Origin: Nocardia arthritidis
GTDB taxonomy: Bacteria; Actinomycetota; Actinomycetes; Mycobacteriales; Mycobacteriaceae
Length of the DNA stretch: 64,000 bases
Direction: 5' to 3'
NCBI RefSeq assembly: GCF_011801145.1
Contig: NZ_CP046172.1
Location: forward strand, 7,564,001-7,628,000
Each line of letters opens with the position of its first letter. Positions within the stretch are counted from its first letter, which is position 1. A program made the translations under genes and the position numbers. Below, piece by piece: positions 1 through 7,597 of this stretch. The notes beneath the pieces are model-generated. The model ran no database searches, was not told the origin of the DNA, and saw only the letters and a list, made by a program, of their open reading frames with translations.

Positions 1-847
1 GGCCGAGGCGGCGAGCCCATTTCGCGGTGTTGCGGGCACCGCTGCGCACCCCCGCCTCCACCACGACCACACCGTCGGACAGCACCGCGATCAACCGATT
101 CCGGGCCAGGAACTGATGCTTGCGCGCCACCGTGCCGGGCGGATACTCGCTGAGCACCAAACCGGTTTCGGCGATTTCGGCGAGCAACCGTTCGTGTTCG
201 ACGGGATACGGACGATCCACGCCGCATGCCAGCACCGCGATCGTCGTCCCGCCCACCGCGAGCGCCGCCCGGTGCGCGACGCCATCGATGCCGTACGCCG
301 CGCCGGAGACGATCGTCCACTCCCGTTCGGCGAGTTCGCCCGCCACCTCGGCGGTGACCTGCCTGCCGTAACCGCTGTTGCATCGCGCACCCACCAGCGC
401 AACCGCACGTTCCGTCGACGCGGACAGCGAGCACGGACCACGGACCCACAGCACCAGCGGCACCGCGCCGCCCGGGTCGCGGGCCGCGTCGAGTTGGGCG
501 AGGCCGAGCATGCGCCAGGCGGGCCATTCGGCGTCGTCGGGTGTGACGACGCGCCCGCCCATTCGCTCCATCAACTCCAGATCCCGTGCCGCCCTGTCGA
601 TTCCGCGCCGCTGCTCGGTGGGCCTGCGCAGCGATTCGGGAAGTGCGGACTCCCGCACCGCACGCGCGGCCTCGACCACGCCGACCGATTCGATCAGCGC
701 CGACAGCGCCGCACACGGCCCCGCCACCACCCGGGACAGGTAAACCCACGCCAACCGCCGCTCATCAACGGAATCCGCGTCCAGATCCACCGTCGGCGAC
801 CACCCACGCGCCCCCACATCCGCCACCATCCCACGCGGTTCACCCAC
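1..847 (-). CDS. dprA: DNA-processing protein DprA, 3' end outside the window
   Basis: Single-strand DNA-binding, RecA-loading protein of the DprA/Smf family, which protects incoming DNA during natural transformation. Reading the minus strand from a GTG at 847 gives an open frame to the window edge. It contains the Rossmann-like core (VALVGARCNSGYG) and the family signature SGAAYGIDGVAH, then LSEYPPG and an EAGVRSGARNTAKWARRLG stretch typical of the C-terminal half. The GTG at 847 is preceded by GGAGGG at a sensible distance. An in-frame ATG at 877 has no ribosome site. An ATG at 911 overlaps the comM stop but runs into a stop after 23 codons in another frame. It lies just downstream of comM, as in other actinobacteria. 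Confidence 0.9.
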   Translation of the reverse strand, partial: MGEPRGMVADVGARGWSPTVDLDADSVDERRLAWVYLSRVVAGPCAALSALIESVGVVEAARAVRESALPESLRRPTEQRRGIDRAARDLELMERMGGRVVTPDDAEWPAWRMLGLAQLDAARDPGGAVPLVLWVRGPCSLSASTERAVALVGARCNSGYGRQVTAEVAGELAEREWTIVSGAAYGIDGVAHRAALAVGGTTIAVLACGVDRPYPVEHERLLAEIAETGLVLSEYPPGTVARKHQFLARNRLIAVLSDGVVVVEAGVRSGARNTAKWARRLG

Positions 848-907
848 AACACCCTCCCGTACTCCGCCGCCGTACATTTCGGCACGCGAACCGATTCACC
901 GTGTCGC

Positions 908-2416
908 TCATGACGCGCTCCGCTGCCGGAAGTTCAGGGCGAGCAGAACGTCCTGTTGGGCAGGCATGGTGGCACCGCGCAGGTCGGCGATGGTCCAGGC
1001 GCAGCGGATGGCCCGGTCTGCGGCACGGGCGGACATGCGGCCGAGGCGAAGGGCGGCCTCGATCGGCGCCACCGCGTCGGGCGGCAGCCGGAATCGTTGG
1101 CGCAGAATATGTCCCGGTACTTCGGCGTTGGTGGTCCAGCCGTATTCGCGCCAGCGCTCGATCGCCGCCGATCGCGCGACCGCCACCCTGGCGCGCACCA
1201 CCTCGCTGCTCTCCGCCGTATCACTGCTCAACGCGGCCCCGGCTTGACCGTGCATCTGCACCCAGATATCGATGCGATCCATCAACGGACCGGACAGTTT
1301 GCCGAGATACCGGCGGCGGGCCAGCGGCGCGCAGATACAGTCCACGTCACGGGCAGGCGCACACGGGCAGGGGTTCGCCGCCAACACCAGTTGGAAGCGG
1401 GCGGGATATCTGGCGACGCCGTCGCGCCGGGCGATGCGAACCTCGCCCTCTTCCAACGGTGTTCGCAACGCCTCCAGCACCTTGGTGGAGATCTCCGCGC
1501 ACTCGTCGAGGAAAAGGACACCGCGGTGGGCCCGGCTGACGGCGCCGGGCCGGGCCGAACCCGTTCCGCCGCCGATCATCGCAGCGGCCGAGGTCGAATG
1601 ATGCGGTGCGACGAACGGTGGCGTGGTGATCAGCGGTTGTTCGCCCGAGAGCGCACCCGCCACCGAATGGATGGCCGTCACCTCCAACGCCTCCGATTCG
1701 GTCAGTGGCGGCAGCAGTCCCGGAAGACGTTGCGCCAGCATGGTTTTCCCGATGCCCGGCGGACCGGTGAGCAACAGGTGATGGCCACCCGCCGCGGCCA
1801 CCTCCAGCGCCCAGCGAGCCTCGTCCTGGCCGACCACCTCGCTGAGGTCACCGCCGGGGCGCACGATATCGGGCAGCGTGCCATCCGGTTCGGACAGTGC
1901 GCCCTCGCCGCGCAGCCATGCGATGGCGGTGCGCAGGCTGGACGCGCCGAAAACCGTTATCCCGTCGACCAATCCGGCCTCGGCCAACGCCGACTCGGGC
2001 ACCACCACCGTCGGCCAACCGGCATTGCGCGCCGTGATCACCGCGGGCAGGATGCCGCGGACCCGGCGGACACGGCCGTCGAGCGCCAACTCCCCGAGCA
2101 GTACGGACTTGGCGAGCCGTTCGGACGGGATCACTCCCGCCGCATCCAGAACGGCTGCGGCACAAGCCAGGTCGTATACGCTGCCGACCTTCGGCAGGGT
2201 GGCCGGGGACAGCGCCAGGATGACCCGGCCGTCCGGCCACTTCTCCCCCGAATTCGCCACCGCGGCGCGCACCCGGTCGCGCGATTCGCTCAACGCGGTA
2301 TCGGGCAGACCGACCAGATGCACCGATGGCAGGCCCTGACCGACATCGGCCTCGATTTCGACCAGCTGACCATCGATCCCGGTCACGGCGACGGAATAGG
2401 CTCGGCCGAGGGCCAT
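908..2416 (-). CDS. comM: YifB/ComM family Mg-chelatase-like AAA+ ATPase
   Basis: AAA+ ATPase of the ComM/YifB family. ComM is a hexameric branch-migration helicase acting with DprA/RecA in transformation in the species where it has been studied; the role in Nocardia is inferred. The 502-residue protein has the N-terminal GRAYSVAV start typical of YifB, a Lon-protease-like N domain, Walker A GPPGIGKT near residues 218-225, Walker B LFLDECAE and the C-terminal Mg-chelatase module with conserved cysteines (NPCPC). The start is the ATG of MALGRAYS at 2416. The open frame extends 27 codons further upstream, but that part is cysteine-rich shadow. It sits one base past the yraN stop, so the genes are probably co-transcribed. 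Confidence 0.93.
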   Translation of the reverse strand: MALGRAYSVAVTGIDGQLVEIEADVGQGLPSVHLVGLPDTALSESRDRVRAAVANSGEKWPDGRVILALSPATLPKVGSVYDLACAAAVLDAAGVIPSERLAKSVLLGELALDGRVRRVRGILPAVITARNAGWPTVVVPESALAEAGLVDGITVFGASSLRTAIAWLRGEGALSEPDGTLPDIVRPGGDLSEVVGQDEARWALEVAAAGGHHLLLTGPPGIGKTMLAQRLPGLLPPLTESEALEVTAIHSVAGALSGEQPLITTPPFVAPHHSTSAAAMIGGGTGSARPGAVSRAHRGVLFLDECAEISTKVLEALRTPLEEGEVRIARRDGVARYPARFQLVLAANPCPCAPARDVDCICAPLARRRYLGKLSGPLMDRIDIWVQMHGQAGAALSSDTAESSEVVRARVAVARSAAIERWREYGWTTNAEVPGHILRQRFRLPPDAVAPIEAALRLGRMSARAADRAIRCAWTIADLRGATMPAQQDVLLALNFRQRSAS

Positions 2417-2417
2417 T

Positions 2418-2774
2418 TCAGAACACCCCCCGCAGATGTTCGATCTGCGGCCGGAAGCCGCGGCGCAGCAGCACCGACACCACGTCGAAGCGGACATTCG
2501 GCCAATGCCCGTCCTGTTCGGCCAGCCAGAGCAAGGCGAGCCGCCGAATGCGTTGCTGCTTGGTGAATGTCACCGATTCGGCAGGTACGCCGTAACCCAT
2601 CCCCGTGCGCGTTTTGACCTCGACGAACGCGGTGACCGCCGGATCACGGGCAATCAGATCCAATTCGCCGTACTTGCACCGCCAGTTCCGCGCGACGATC
2701 TCCATTCCCGCATCCCGCAGGAACCGGGCCGCGAGCTCTTCCCCGTGTGCGCCGAGCGCCTTCTTGTCTGCCAC
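2418..2774 (-). CDS. YraN family (UPF0102) nuclease-fold protein
   Basis: A 118-residue protein of the UPF0102/YraN family, a predicted restriction-endonuclease-like fold of uncertain function that is found next to comM and dprA in many bacteria. The GxxGE motif (GAHGEELAA), the catalytic-type D-x(n)-ExK signature (ELDLIARDP ... FVEVKTR) and the length all fit. The start is GTG at 2774 with no obvious Shine-Dalgarno sequence. It heads the yraN-comM-dprA minus-strand operon. Confidence 0.88.
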   Translation of the reverse strand: MADKKALGAHGEELAARFLRDAGMEIVARNWRCKYGELDLIARDPAVTAFVEVKTRTGMGYGVPAESVTFTKQQRIRRLALLWLAEQDGHWPNVRFDVVSVLLRRGFRPQIEHLRGVF

Positions 2775-2924
2775 CGGATCAGCGTGACCCGTACCCGGTC
2801 CGCGCCTGACGACGCGACCTGGGCGAATACAAACCCTGTTGATAACCGCCCGGCTGTGGACAACCCGCCGCGGCAGGCGCTACGCGCGACGGATTCTGTC
2901 GGTGCCGTGCGGTAAAGGCGCGCC

Positions 2925-3230
2925 CTACTCCGGCAACCGCAGGTCGGGCTTCTCCAACTCCTCGATATTCACGTCCTTGAACGTGATCACCCGGACGTGT
3001 TTGACGAAACGCGCGGGCCGGTACATATCCCAGACCCAGGCGTCGCTCATCCGTACCTCGAAGTACACCTCACCGTCGGCGTTCTGCGGCCGCAGCTCTA
3101 CGGAGTTGGCGAGGTAGAAGCGGCGCTCGGTCTCCACCACGTACGAGAACTGACCGACGATGTCCTTGTACTCGCGATACAGCGAGAGTTCCATCTCGGT
3201 TTCGTATTTCTCCAGGTCCTCGGCACTCAT
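2925..3230 (-). CDS. DUF2469 family protein
   Basis: A 101-residue acidic protein of the actinobacterial DUF2469 family, the equivalent of M. tuberculosis Rv2901c; molecular function unknown. The start MSAEDLEKYE at 3230 is supported by GAAGGAGGAA immediately upstream on the minus strand. The open frame continues 28 codons further upstream into rnhB, but that part is arginine-rich shadow. It lies directly downstream of rnhB, as in mycobacteria; the formate dehydrogenase genes found nearby in M. tuberculosis are absent here. Confidence 0.9.
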   Translation of the reverse strand: MSAEDLEKYETEMELSLYREYKDIVGQFSYVVETERRFYLANSVELRPQNADGEVYFEVRMSDAWVWDMYRPARFVKHVRVITFKDVNIEELEKPDLRLPE

Positions 3231-3276
3231 CGGGTGGGACTTCCTCCTTCTGGCCGCACTGCGTCGGGTTCTGACA

Positions 3277-4032
3277 TCATCGCGCATGGGCGGCGTCGGT
3301 AGCCACTCGGCCATCGACGTCGACGCCTTCGGCCAGGACCGCGTCGGCGTAGTCGACCGGCGATCCGCCCGTTTCCCGGACGTTGCGCCAGGATCTGCGG
3401 TGCTCGCTGCTCGGTCCGAGGCGGTTCAGCGCGGCGATGTGCTCGGGTGTGTTGTAACCCTTGTGCGCCGCGAAACCATACCCAGGGAACCGTTCGTCCA
3501 GCTCGACCATGATCCGGTCCCGGGTGACCTTGGCCAGGATGCTGGCCGCGGCGATGCAGGCGGCCACGGCGTCGCCGCCGATCACCGGCAGCGACGGCAC
3601 GGGTATGCCGGGCACGCGGAACCCGTCGGTGAGCACGTATCCGGGCGGGTGCGCGAGTCCGGCGACCGCGCGGCGCATGCCCTCGATATTGGCGACGTGG
3701 ATCCCGATCGAATCGATCTCCCAGGCCGGGACGACGATCACGTTGTAGGCCAGCGACAGCCGGGTGATGACCGGGAACAGCTCCTCGCGCGCGGCCTCGG
3801 TGAGCTTCTTCGAATCGTCGAGCCCGGCGAGCTTGTCGTATGCTTTGGGCGCGAGCAGGCAGGCGGCGACCACCAGCGGCCCCGCACACGGACCGCGCCC
3901 GGCCTCGTCGACCCCGGCCACCGGCCCGAGCCCACCGCGAATCAACGCCGCCTCCAACGTGCGCAACCCGCCGGCCTTCCGCATCACCGCACGCGGCGGC
4001 CAACCCGGTGCGGTCCAGCCACGTTGAGCCAC
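3277..4032 (-). CDS. rnhB: Ribonuclease HII
   Basis: Cytoplasmic endonuclease that cleaves the RNA strand of RNA-DNA hybrids, for example single ribonucleotides left in DNA. The motif [19 protein letters not shown] carries the metal-binding Asp-Glu pair. DDSKKL, a further acidic motif (LTDGFR) and the [10 protein letters not shown] block follow in family order. The chosen start is GTG at 4032, preceded by GAGGTAG and aligned to the usual WPPR-containing N-terminus; another in-frame GTG at 4065 adds 11 residues. It lies between lepB and DUF2469, as in other Mycobacteriales. Confidence 0.93.
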   Translation of the reverse strand: MAQRGWTAPGWPPRAVMRKAGGLRTLEAALIRGGLGPVAGVDEAGRGPCAGPLVVAACLLAPKAYDKLAGLDDSKKLTEAAREELFPVITRLSLAYNVIVVPAWEIDSIGIHVANIEGMRRAVAGLAHPPGYVLTDGFRVPGIPVPSLPVIGGDAVAACIAAASILAKVTRDRIMVELDERFPGYGFAAHKGYNTPEHIAALNRLGPSSEHRRSWRNVRETGGSPVDYADAVLAEGVDVDGRVATDAAHAR

Positions 4033-4190
4033 CCGACTACCTCGCGCCACTCGCCCTTGCCCCACCGTCCAATTATCCTGCGGCCCTGCCGAACTAGTTC
4101 GTCCGGGGTCCGGCGTCGACTTCGGGCCGACGCGTCCGCGAGGCTACATCGCCGACGAGCCCGCTTCCAGCAGGCATGGTGATAGCCGCC

Positions 4191-4973
4191 CTACTGTTGC
4201 GGGTCCTGCGAGTGCACCGGACCGATGCGCCCCGGCGGCCAGATCTTGAAGACGGCCTTGCCTCGGACGTTCGCGATCGGGACGGTTCCCTGGTACTGGT
4301 CGGCGACATGGGCGCGGGAGTCCCTCGACTCGTTGCGGTTGTCGCCCATCATCCACAGATTGCCCTCGGGCACCTTGATCGGGCCGAATACCCGACCAGC
4401 CGGGTAAACGGCGTTGGCTCCGTTGGGATTCCACTTGTAGTCCTTCTTCACGTATGGCTCATCGAGTGGTTTGCCGTCGACCATGACACGGCCCTCCGCG
4501 TCACAGCATTGAACGGTCTGACCGCCGACCGCGATCACCCGCTTCACCAAATCGTTCTCATCCGGCGGCACCAGACCGAAGAACGAGAAGAAGTTCTGCA
4601 CGCCGCGCAGGGCCACGTTGTCCGAGCGGATCGACTTGTAGGTGTCGTTCCAGGACGGCGGCCCGACGAACACGATCACATCGCCCGGCTTCGGGTCGCC
4701 CCAGTAGTAGCTGAGCTTCTCGACGTAAATGCGGTCGCCCGTGCAGCCGGTGCAGCCGTGCAGCGTCGGTTCCATCGACTGCGATGGGATCACATACGGA
4801 CGCCCGACGAAGGTGACCATCAGCGCGGCGATCACTGCGGCGATGACGATCAGGATGGGCAGCTCCTGCCAGAACGGGCGCTGCTTCTTGTTCGCCCGCC
4901 GCTTGCCGCGGCGCCGACCCGTCCTTTCGCCGTCCGCATCGGACACCGTCATCGACCCACTTTCGTCTGCCAC
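4191..4973 (-). CDS. lepB: Signal peptidase I, downstream copy of a tandem pair
   Basis: Membrane serine protease that removes signal peptides from exported proteins. The basic cytoplasmic N-terminus is followed by one transmembrane helix (LPILIVIAAVIAALMVTFVG), then the catalytic serine box IPSQSMEPTL, the lysine box VKRVIAVGG and the GDNRNESRDSR box near the C-terminus. Length is 260 residues. A conserved four-cysteine pattern (HGCTGCTGD, QCCD) is shared with the neighbouring copy. The start is GTG at 4973, 10 bases after a hairpin, with no clear ribosome site. The close similarity to the gene at 5078-5872, including upstream sequence, shows a tandem duplication. Confidence 0.95.
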   Translation of the reverse strand: MADESGSMTVSDADGERTGRRRGKRRANKKQRPFWQELPILIVIAAVIAALMVTFVGRPYVIPSQSMEPTLHGCTGCTGDRIYVEKLSYYWGDPKPGDVIVFVGPPSWNDTYKSIRSDNVALRGVQNFFSFFGLVPPDENDLVKRVIAVGGQTVQCCDAEGRVMVDGKPLDEPYVKKDYKWNPNGANAVYPAGRVFGPIKVPEGNLWMMGDNRNESRDSRAHVADQYQGTVPIANVRGKAVFKIWPPGRIGPVHSQDPQQ

Positions 4974-4983
4974 GCGGAACAGA

Positions 4984-5022
4984 GTAGCCCGGCATCGAAC
5001 CGAACGTCCGCTGCCGGGCTAC
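4984..5022 (-). promoter_or_regulatory. Hairpin directly upstream of the downstream lepB copy
   Basis: A perfect 11-bp inverted repeat, GTAGCCCGGCA / TGCCGGGCTAC, with a 17-base loop. On the minus strand it ends 10 bases before the lepB start codon. It is nearly identical to the element at 5883-5921 upstream of the other lepB copy, so the duplicated unit includes it. The T-run after the stem is weak here (TCTGTT). A terminator, attenuator or translation-control hairpin are all possible. Confidence 0.7.
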
Positions 5023-5077
5023 CGTGAAGTTCTTTCTCAGGAAAGGCGGTTCGACGCCCTCGCCGGGCGCGCCTCGA

Positions 5078-5872
5078 TCAGTGTGATTGCGGGTCCTGTG
5101 CATGCACCGGACCGATGCGCGACGGCGGCCAGATCTTGAAGACGGCTTTGCCGCGGACATCCTCGACCGGCACCGTACCCCCGAGCTCGTCACCGACGTG
5201 CGCGCGAGAGTCCGCGGAATTGCTCCGGTTGTCCCCCATCACCCACAGCCGCCCCGGCGGCACGGTGATCGGCCCGAAGATTCGGCCTCGATGCGCGAAG
5301 TCCTGGTTCGGTCGATCCGTGTACCACGGGAAGTCGTTCTTCACGTACGGCTCGTCCAATGGTTTGCCGTCGACCATGATCCGGCCCTGGGCGTCGCAGC
5401 ACTGAACGGTCTGACCGCCGACCGCGATCACCCGCTTCACCAAATCGTTCTCGTCCGGTGGCACCAGGCCGAAGAACGAAAAGAAGTTCTGGATCCCGCG
5501 AACTACGGTGTTGTCCGAGCGAATCGAACGATGACTCCAGTTCCACGACTGGGTGGGACCGACGAATACCACCACGTCACCGGGCTTCGGATCGCTCCAG
5601 TAGTAGCTCACCTTCTGCACGTAGATTCGGTCCCCCGTACAACCTGTGCAGCCGTGCAGCGTCGGCTCCATGGATTCGGACGGAATGACGTAGGGACGCC
5701 CAACGAAGGTCACCATCAGCGCGGCGATCACCGCCGCGATCACGATGAGGATCGGAAGTTCCTGCCAGAACGGACGCTGCTTCTTGGTCTTCTTCGCCCC
5801 GCGCCTGCGGCGCCGTCCGGTTTCGCTGTCGTCGGGTTCGGAAACCGCCGCCCCCACACTTTCGTCTGCCAT
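5078..5872 (-). CDS. lepB: Signal peptidase I, upstream copy of a tandem pair
   Basis: Second type I signal peptidase, 264 residues, with the same layout as its neighbour: a basic N-terminus, one transmembrane helix, the serine box IPSESMEPTL, the lysine box VKRVIAVGG and the GDNRSNSADSR box, so both copies look catalytically complete. They differ mainly in the N-terminal tail and in the loop around WSHRSIRSDN. The ATG at 5872 (MADESVG) is chosen over a TTG three codons upstream. It follows rplS; most Mycobacteriales have one lepB at this place, so the extra copy probably arose locally. Confidence 0.95.
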   Translation of the reverse strand: MADESVGAAVSEPDDSETGRRRRRGAKKTKKQRPFWQELPILIVIAAVIAALMVTFVGRPYVIPSESMEPTLHGCTGCTGDRIYVQKVSYYWSDPKPGDVVVFVGPTQSWNWSHRSIRSDNTVVRGIQNFFSFFGLVPPDENDLVKRVIAVGGQTVQCCDAQGRIMVDGKPLDEPYVKNDFPWYTDRPNQDFAHRGRIFGPITVPPGRLWVMGDNRSNSADSRAHVGDELGGTVPVEDVRGKAVFKIWPPSRIGPVHAQDPQSH

Positions 5873-5882
5873 GCGAAACAAA

Positions 5883-5921
5883 GTAGCCCGGCATCGAACC
5901 GAAGGTCCGATGCCGGGCTAC
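5883..5921 (-). terminator. Terminator-like hairpin between rplS and lepB
   Basis: A perfect 14-bp stem, GTAGCCCGGCATCG / CGATGCCGGGCTAC, with an 11-base loop. On the minus strand it is followed by TTTGTTT, so it has the form of a rho-independent terminator after rplS. The lepB ATG is only 10 bases beyond the stem and no Shine-Dalgarno sequence fits between, so it could attenuate or control lepB expression. The second lepB copy has a near-identical element at 4984-5022. Confidence 0.65.
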
Positions 5922-5949
5922 CCGGAAGATCCTCTTCAGGAAATGGCGG

Positions 5950-6291
5950 TCAGCGCTTTTCCTTGATCTTGGCGGCCTTGCCGCGCAGATCGCGCAGGTA
6001 GTACAGCTTGGCCCGGCGGACGTCGCCGCGGGTCACGACATCGATGTGGTCGATGTTGGGGCTGTGGACCGGGAAGGTGCGCTCGACACCGACGCCGAAG
6101 GACACCTTGCGGACGGTGAAGGTCTCGCGGATGCCGCCGCCCTGACGCCGGATGACGACGCCCTTGAAGACCTGGATGCGCTCCTTCGAGCCTTCGATAA
6201 CCTTCACATGCACGTTGAGGGTGTCACCCGGTCGAAAGTCGGGAACGTCGCTGCGCAGCGACTTCTCGTCGACGAAGTCAAGGGTGTTCAT
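5950..6291 (-). CDS. rplS: 50S ribosomal protein L19
   Basis: Ribosomal protein L19, located at the 30S-50S interface. Family motifs include [46 protein letters not shown] and the C-terminal [21 protein letters not shown] tail. Of two in-frame ATGs, the one at 6291 is preferred because AAAGGA lies six bases before it; the ATG at 6297 directly abuts the AAAGG. It sits upstream of lepB, with a hairpin between. Confidence 0.96.
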   Translation of the reverse strand: MNTLDFVDEKSLRSDVPDFRPGDTLNVHVKVIEGSKERIQVFKGVVIRRQGGGIRETFTVRKVSFGVGVERTFPVHSPNIDHIDVVTRGDVRRAKLYYLRDLRGKAAKIKEKR

Positions 6292-6458
6292 ATCCATCCT
6301 TTATGGGTTGGCGCGAACAGAGGACCCTGGCGGCACGGTATGTGCTCGGCCGGTTCATGCTCCGAATAAGTGTGGTCGCCGGGTCGACATCTACCCAGGG
6401 CAACCTGAGTATTGTGCCAGATCGGCATACCCGCGGTGAAATCGGACCCCGCGCGCAC

Positions 6459-7043
6459 TCAGGCCGGATCTTCCGGAACGGCGAAGAAGCGGATGTTCAT
6501 CGCCCGTGCCCCCTCGGGTGCGTCCGCCCGCTGCGTGGCATAGCGCATGACGAGCTCGTGGTACTCGCCGATGAACGCCACCCACTGCTCGTGCGTCATA
6601 TACGTGCCGGTCCGCCGCACCTGCGCCCAACCGGTCGGACCCGAATATTCCTTCATGGCACGCAGGTAGAGCTCGATGTCCCGACTGGTTTTCAACCCGG
6701 CGAGGTGGGCCGCCGCGGCGTATTCGGCCGGTTCCATCGTCGCCGGATCCGGCGAGGTATGCCCGTAGGGCAGCGACTTCCACCAGCGTTCCCGGCCCGC
6801 CGACTTCTCCGCGATCTCCTCGATCAGCCCGAGTTCGGCGAGTTTGCGCAGGTGATAGCTGGTGGTGCCGGTGCTCTCGTGCAGCACCTCGGCCAGCGTC
6901 GCCGAATTCGCCTCACTGTGTTTGCCGAGGTAGTCGAGGATCTGCGCACGCAACGGATGCGCGAGCGAGCGATAGAGCGCGGTGCGCTGCGCGCTCGTCA
7001 TCTCTTCGGCTACGTGCGTCTCTCCGGACCTGTGCGTCGGCAT
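6459..7043 (-). CDS. ArsR-like winged-helix transcriptional regulator
   Basis: A 194-residue DNA-binding regulator. An N-terminal winged helix (about residues 15-75) has SLAHPLRAQILDYL and TTSYHLRKLAELGL, the pattern of HTH_20/ArsR-type repressors; the metal-binding cysteines of classical ArsR sensors are absent. The C-terminal part (RDIELYLRAMKEY ... YMTHEQW) resembles effector domains found in other actinobacterial members but the ligand cannot be told. It is transcribed away from the membrane gene at 7118. The shared 74-bp gap holds three overlapping GCAAA-N6-TTTGC palindromes, so autoregulation and control of the neighbour are likely. The start is taken as ATG 7043; the upstream frame is AT-rich operator sequence. 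Confidence 0.82.
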   Translation of the reverse strand: MPTHRSGETHVAEEMTSAQRTALYRSLAHPLRAQILDYLGKHSEANSATLAEVLHESTGTTSYHLRKLAELGLIEEIAEKSAGRERWWKSLPYGHTSPDPATMEPAEYAAAAHLAGLKTSRDIELYLRAMKEYSGPTGWAQVRRTGTYMTHEQWVAFIGEYHELVMRYATQRADAPEGARAMNIRFFAVPEDPA

Positions 7044-7055
7044 GCGCCCACGATA

Positions 7056-7099
7056 GCAAAAATTTCTTTGCAAATTTTTATTTGCAGAGATTTCTTTGC
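7056..7099. promoter_or_regulatory. Triple overlapping palindromic operator
   Basis: Three 16-bp palindromes of the form GCAAA-N6-TTTGC lie at 7056-7071, 7070-7085 and 7084-7099 (the third has GCAGA as its left arm). They overlap by two bases and repeat every 14 bp. The block is strikingly AT-rich and fills the gap between the divergent ArsR-like regulator and the membrane gene, so it is the likely binding array of that regulator. Confidence 0.75.
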
Positions 7100-7117
7100 G
7101 ACCGTACTGTTGTCGGC

Positions 7118-7597
7118 ATGACCACAGCGCTCCTCCAGCGACCCAAGCCCATCGGCCGAGCCGTTCGCGACAAGTCCATGCGGGGCAAGGCCCGCAGGCT
7201 GATCATGCTCAGCGCCATCGGACTTCTGCCGTGGGCGAGCGTGCTCGCGGTAACCCTGCCGAGCAGCACGCACGTCCGGAACTGGTCGACCGCGTGGGTC
7301 GGCCTGGATCTATTACTCGCCGCGGGCTGCGGATTGACCGCGATCCTGTTGCAGCGCAACGATTCCCGAGCGCGGCTCACCGCGTCCGCGGTGGCCGGCG
7401 CCGCACTGATCGATCTGTGGTTCGACGTGATAACCGCCGAACCGGGCGGCCCGCTGGCCGTCGCGATGCTGTGCGCGGTGGCCGAATTCGGTTTGATCGC
7501 GGCATGCATGCACGTCGCACTCAGCGCACCCGAGGCGCCGGGTGCCGAACCCGCCACCGACCCCTACGTCCTCCGGCGAGCGACGGTCAGCGAATGA
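7118..7597 (+). CDS. Small integral membrane protein of unknown function
   Basis: A 159-residue protein with about four hydrophobic segments (around IMLSAIGLLPWASVLAV, VGLDLLLAAGCGLTAILL, LTASAVAGAALIDLW and AVAMLCAVAEFGLIAACM). No family recognised with certainty. The ATG at 7118 is chosen because MTTALLQRPK begins just past the operator and no ribosome site precedes it; the transcript may be leaderless. Divergent from the ArsR-like regulator and probably controlled by it. Its last codons overlap the convergent serine hydrolase by 11 bases. Confidence 0.72.
   Translation: MTTALLQRPKPIGRAVRDKSMRGKARRLIMLSAIGLLPWASVLAVTLPSSTHVRNWSTAWVGLDLLLAAGCGLTAILLQRNDSRARLTASAVAGAALIDLWFDVITAEPGGPLAVAMLCAVAEFGLIAACMHVALSAPEAPGAEPATDPYVLRRATVSE

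Noticed and set aside
4191..5921. Assembly artefact as cause of the two lepB copies
   Set aside because: The copies differ at many positions, including their starts and stem lengths, so they are not a collapsed or repeated read artefact.
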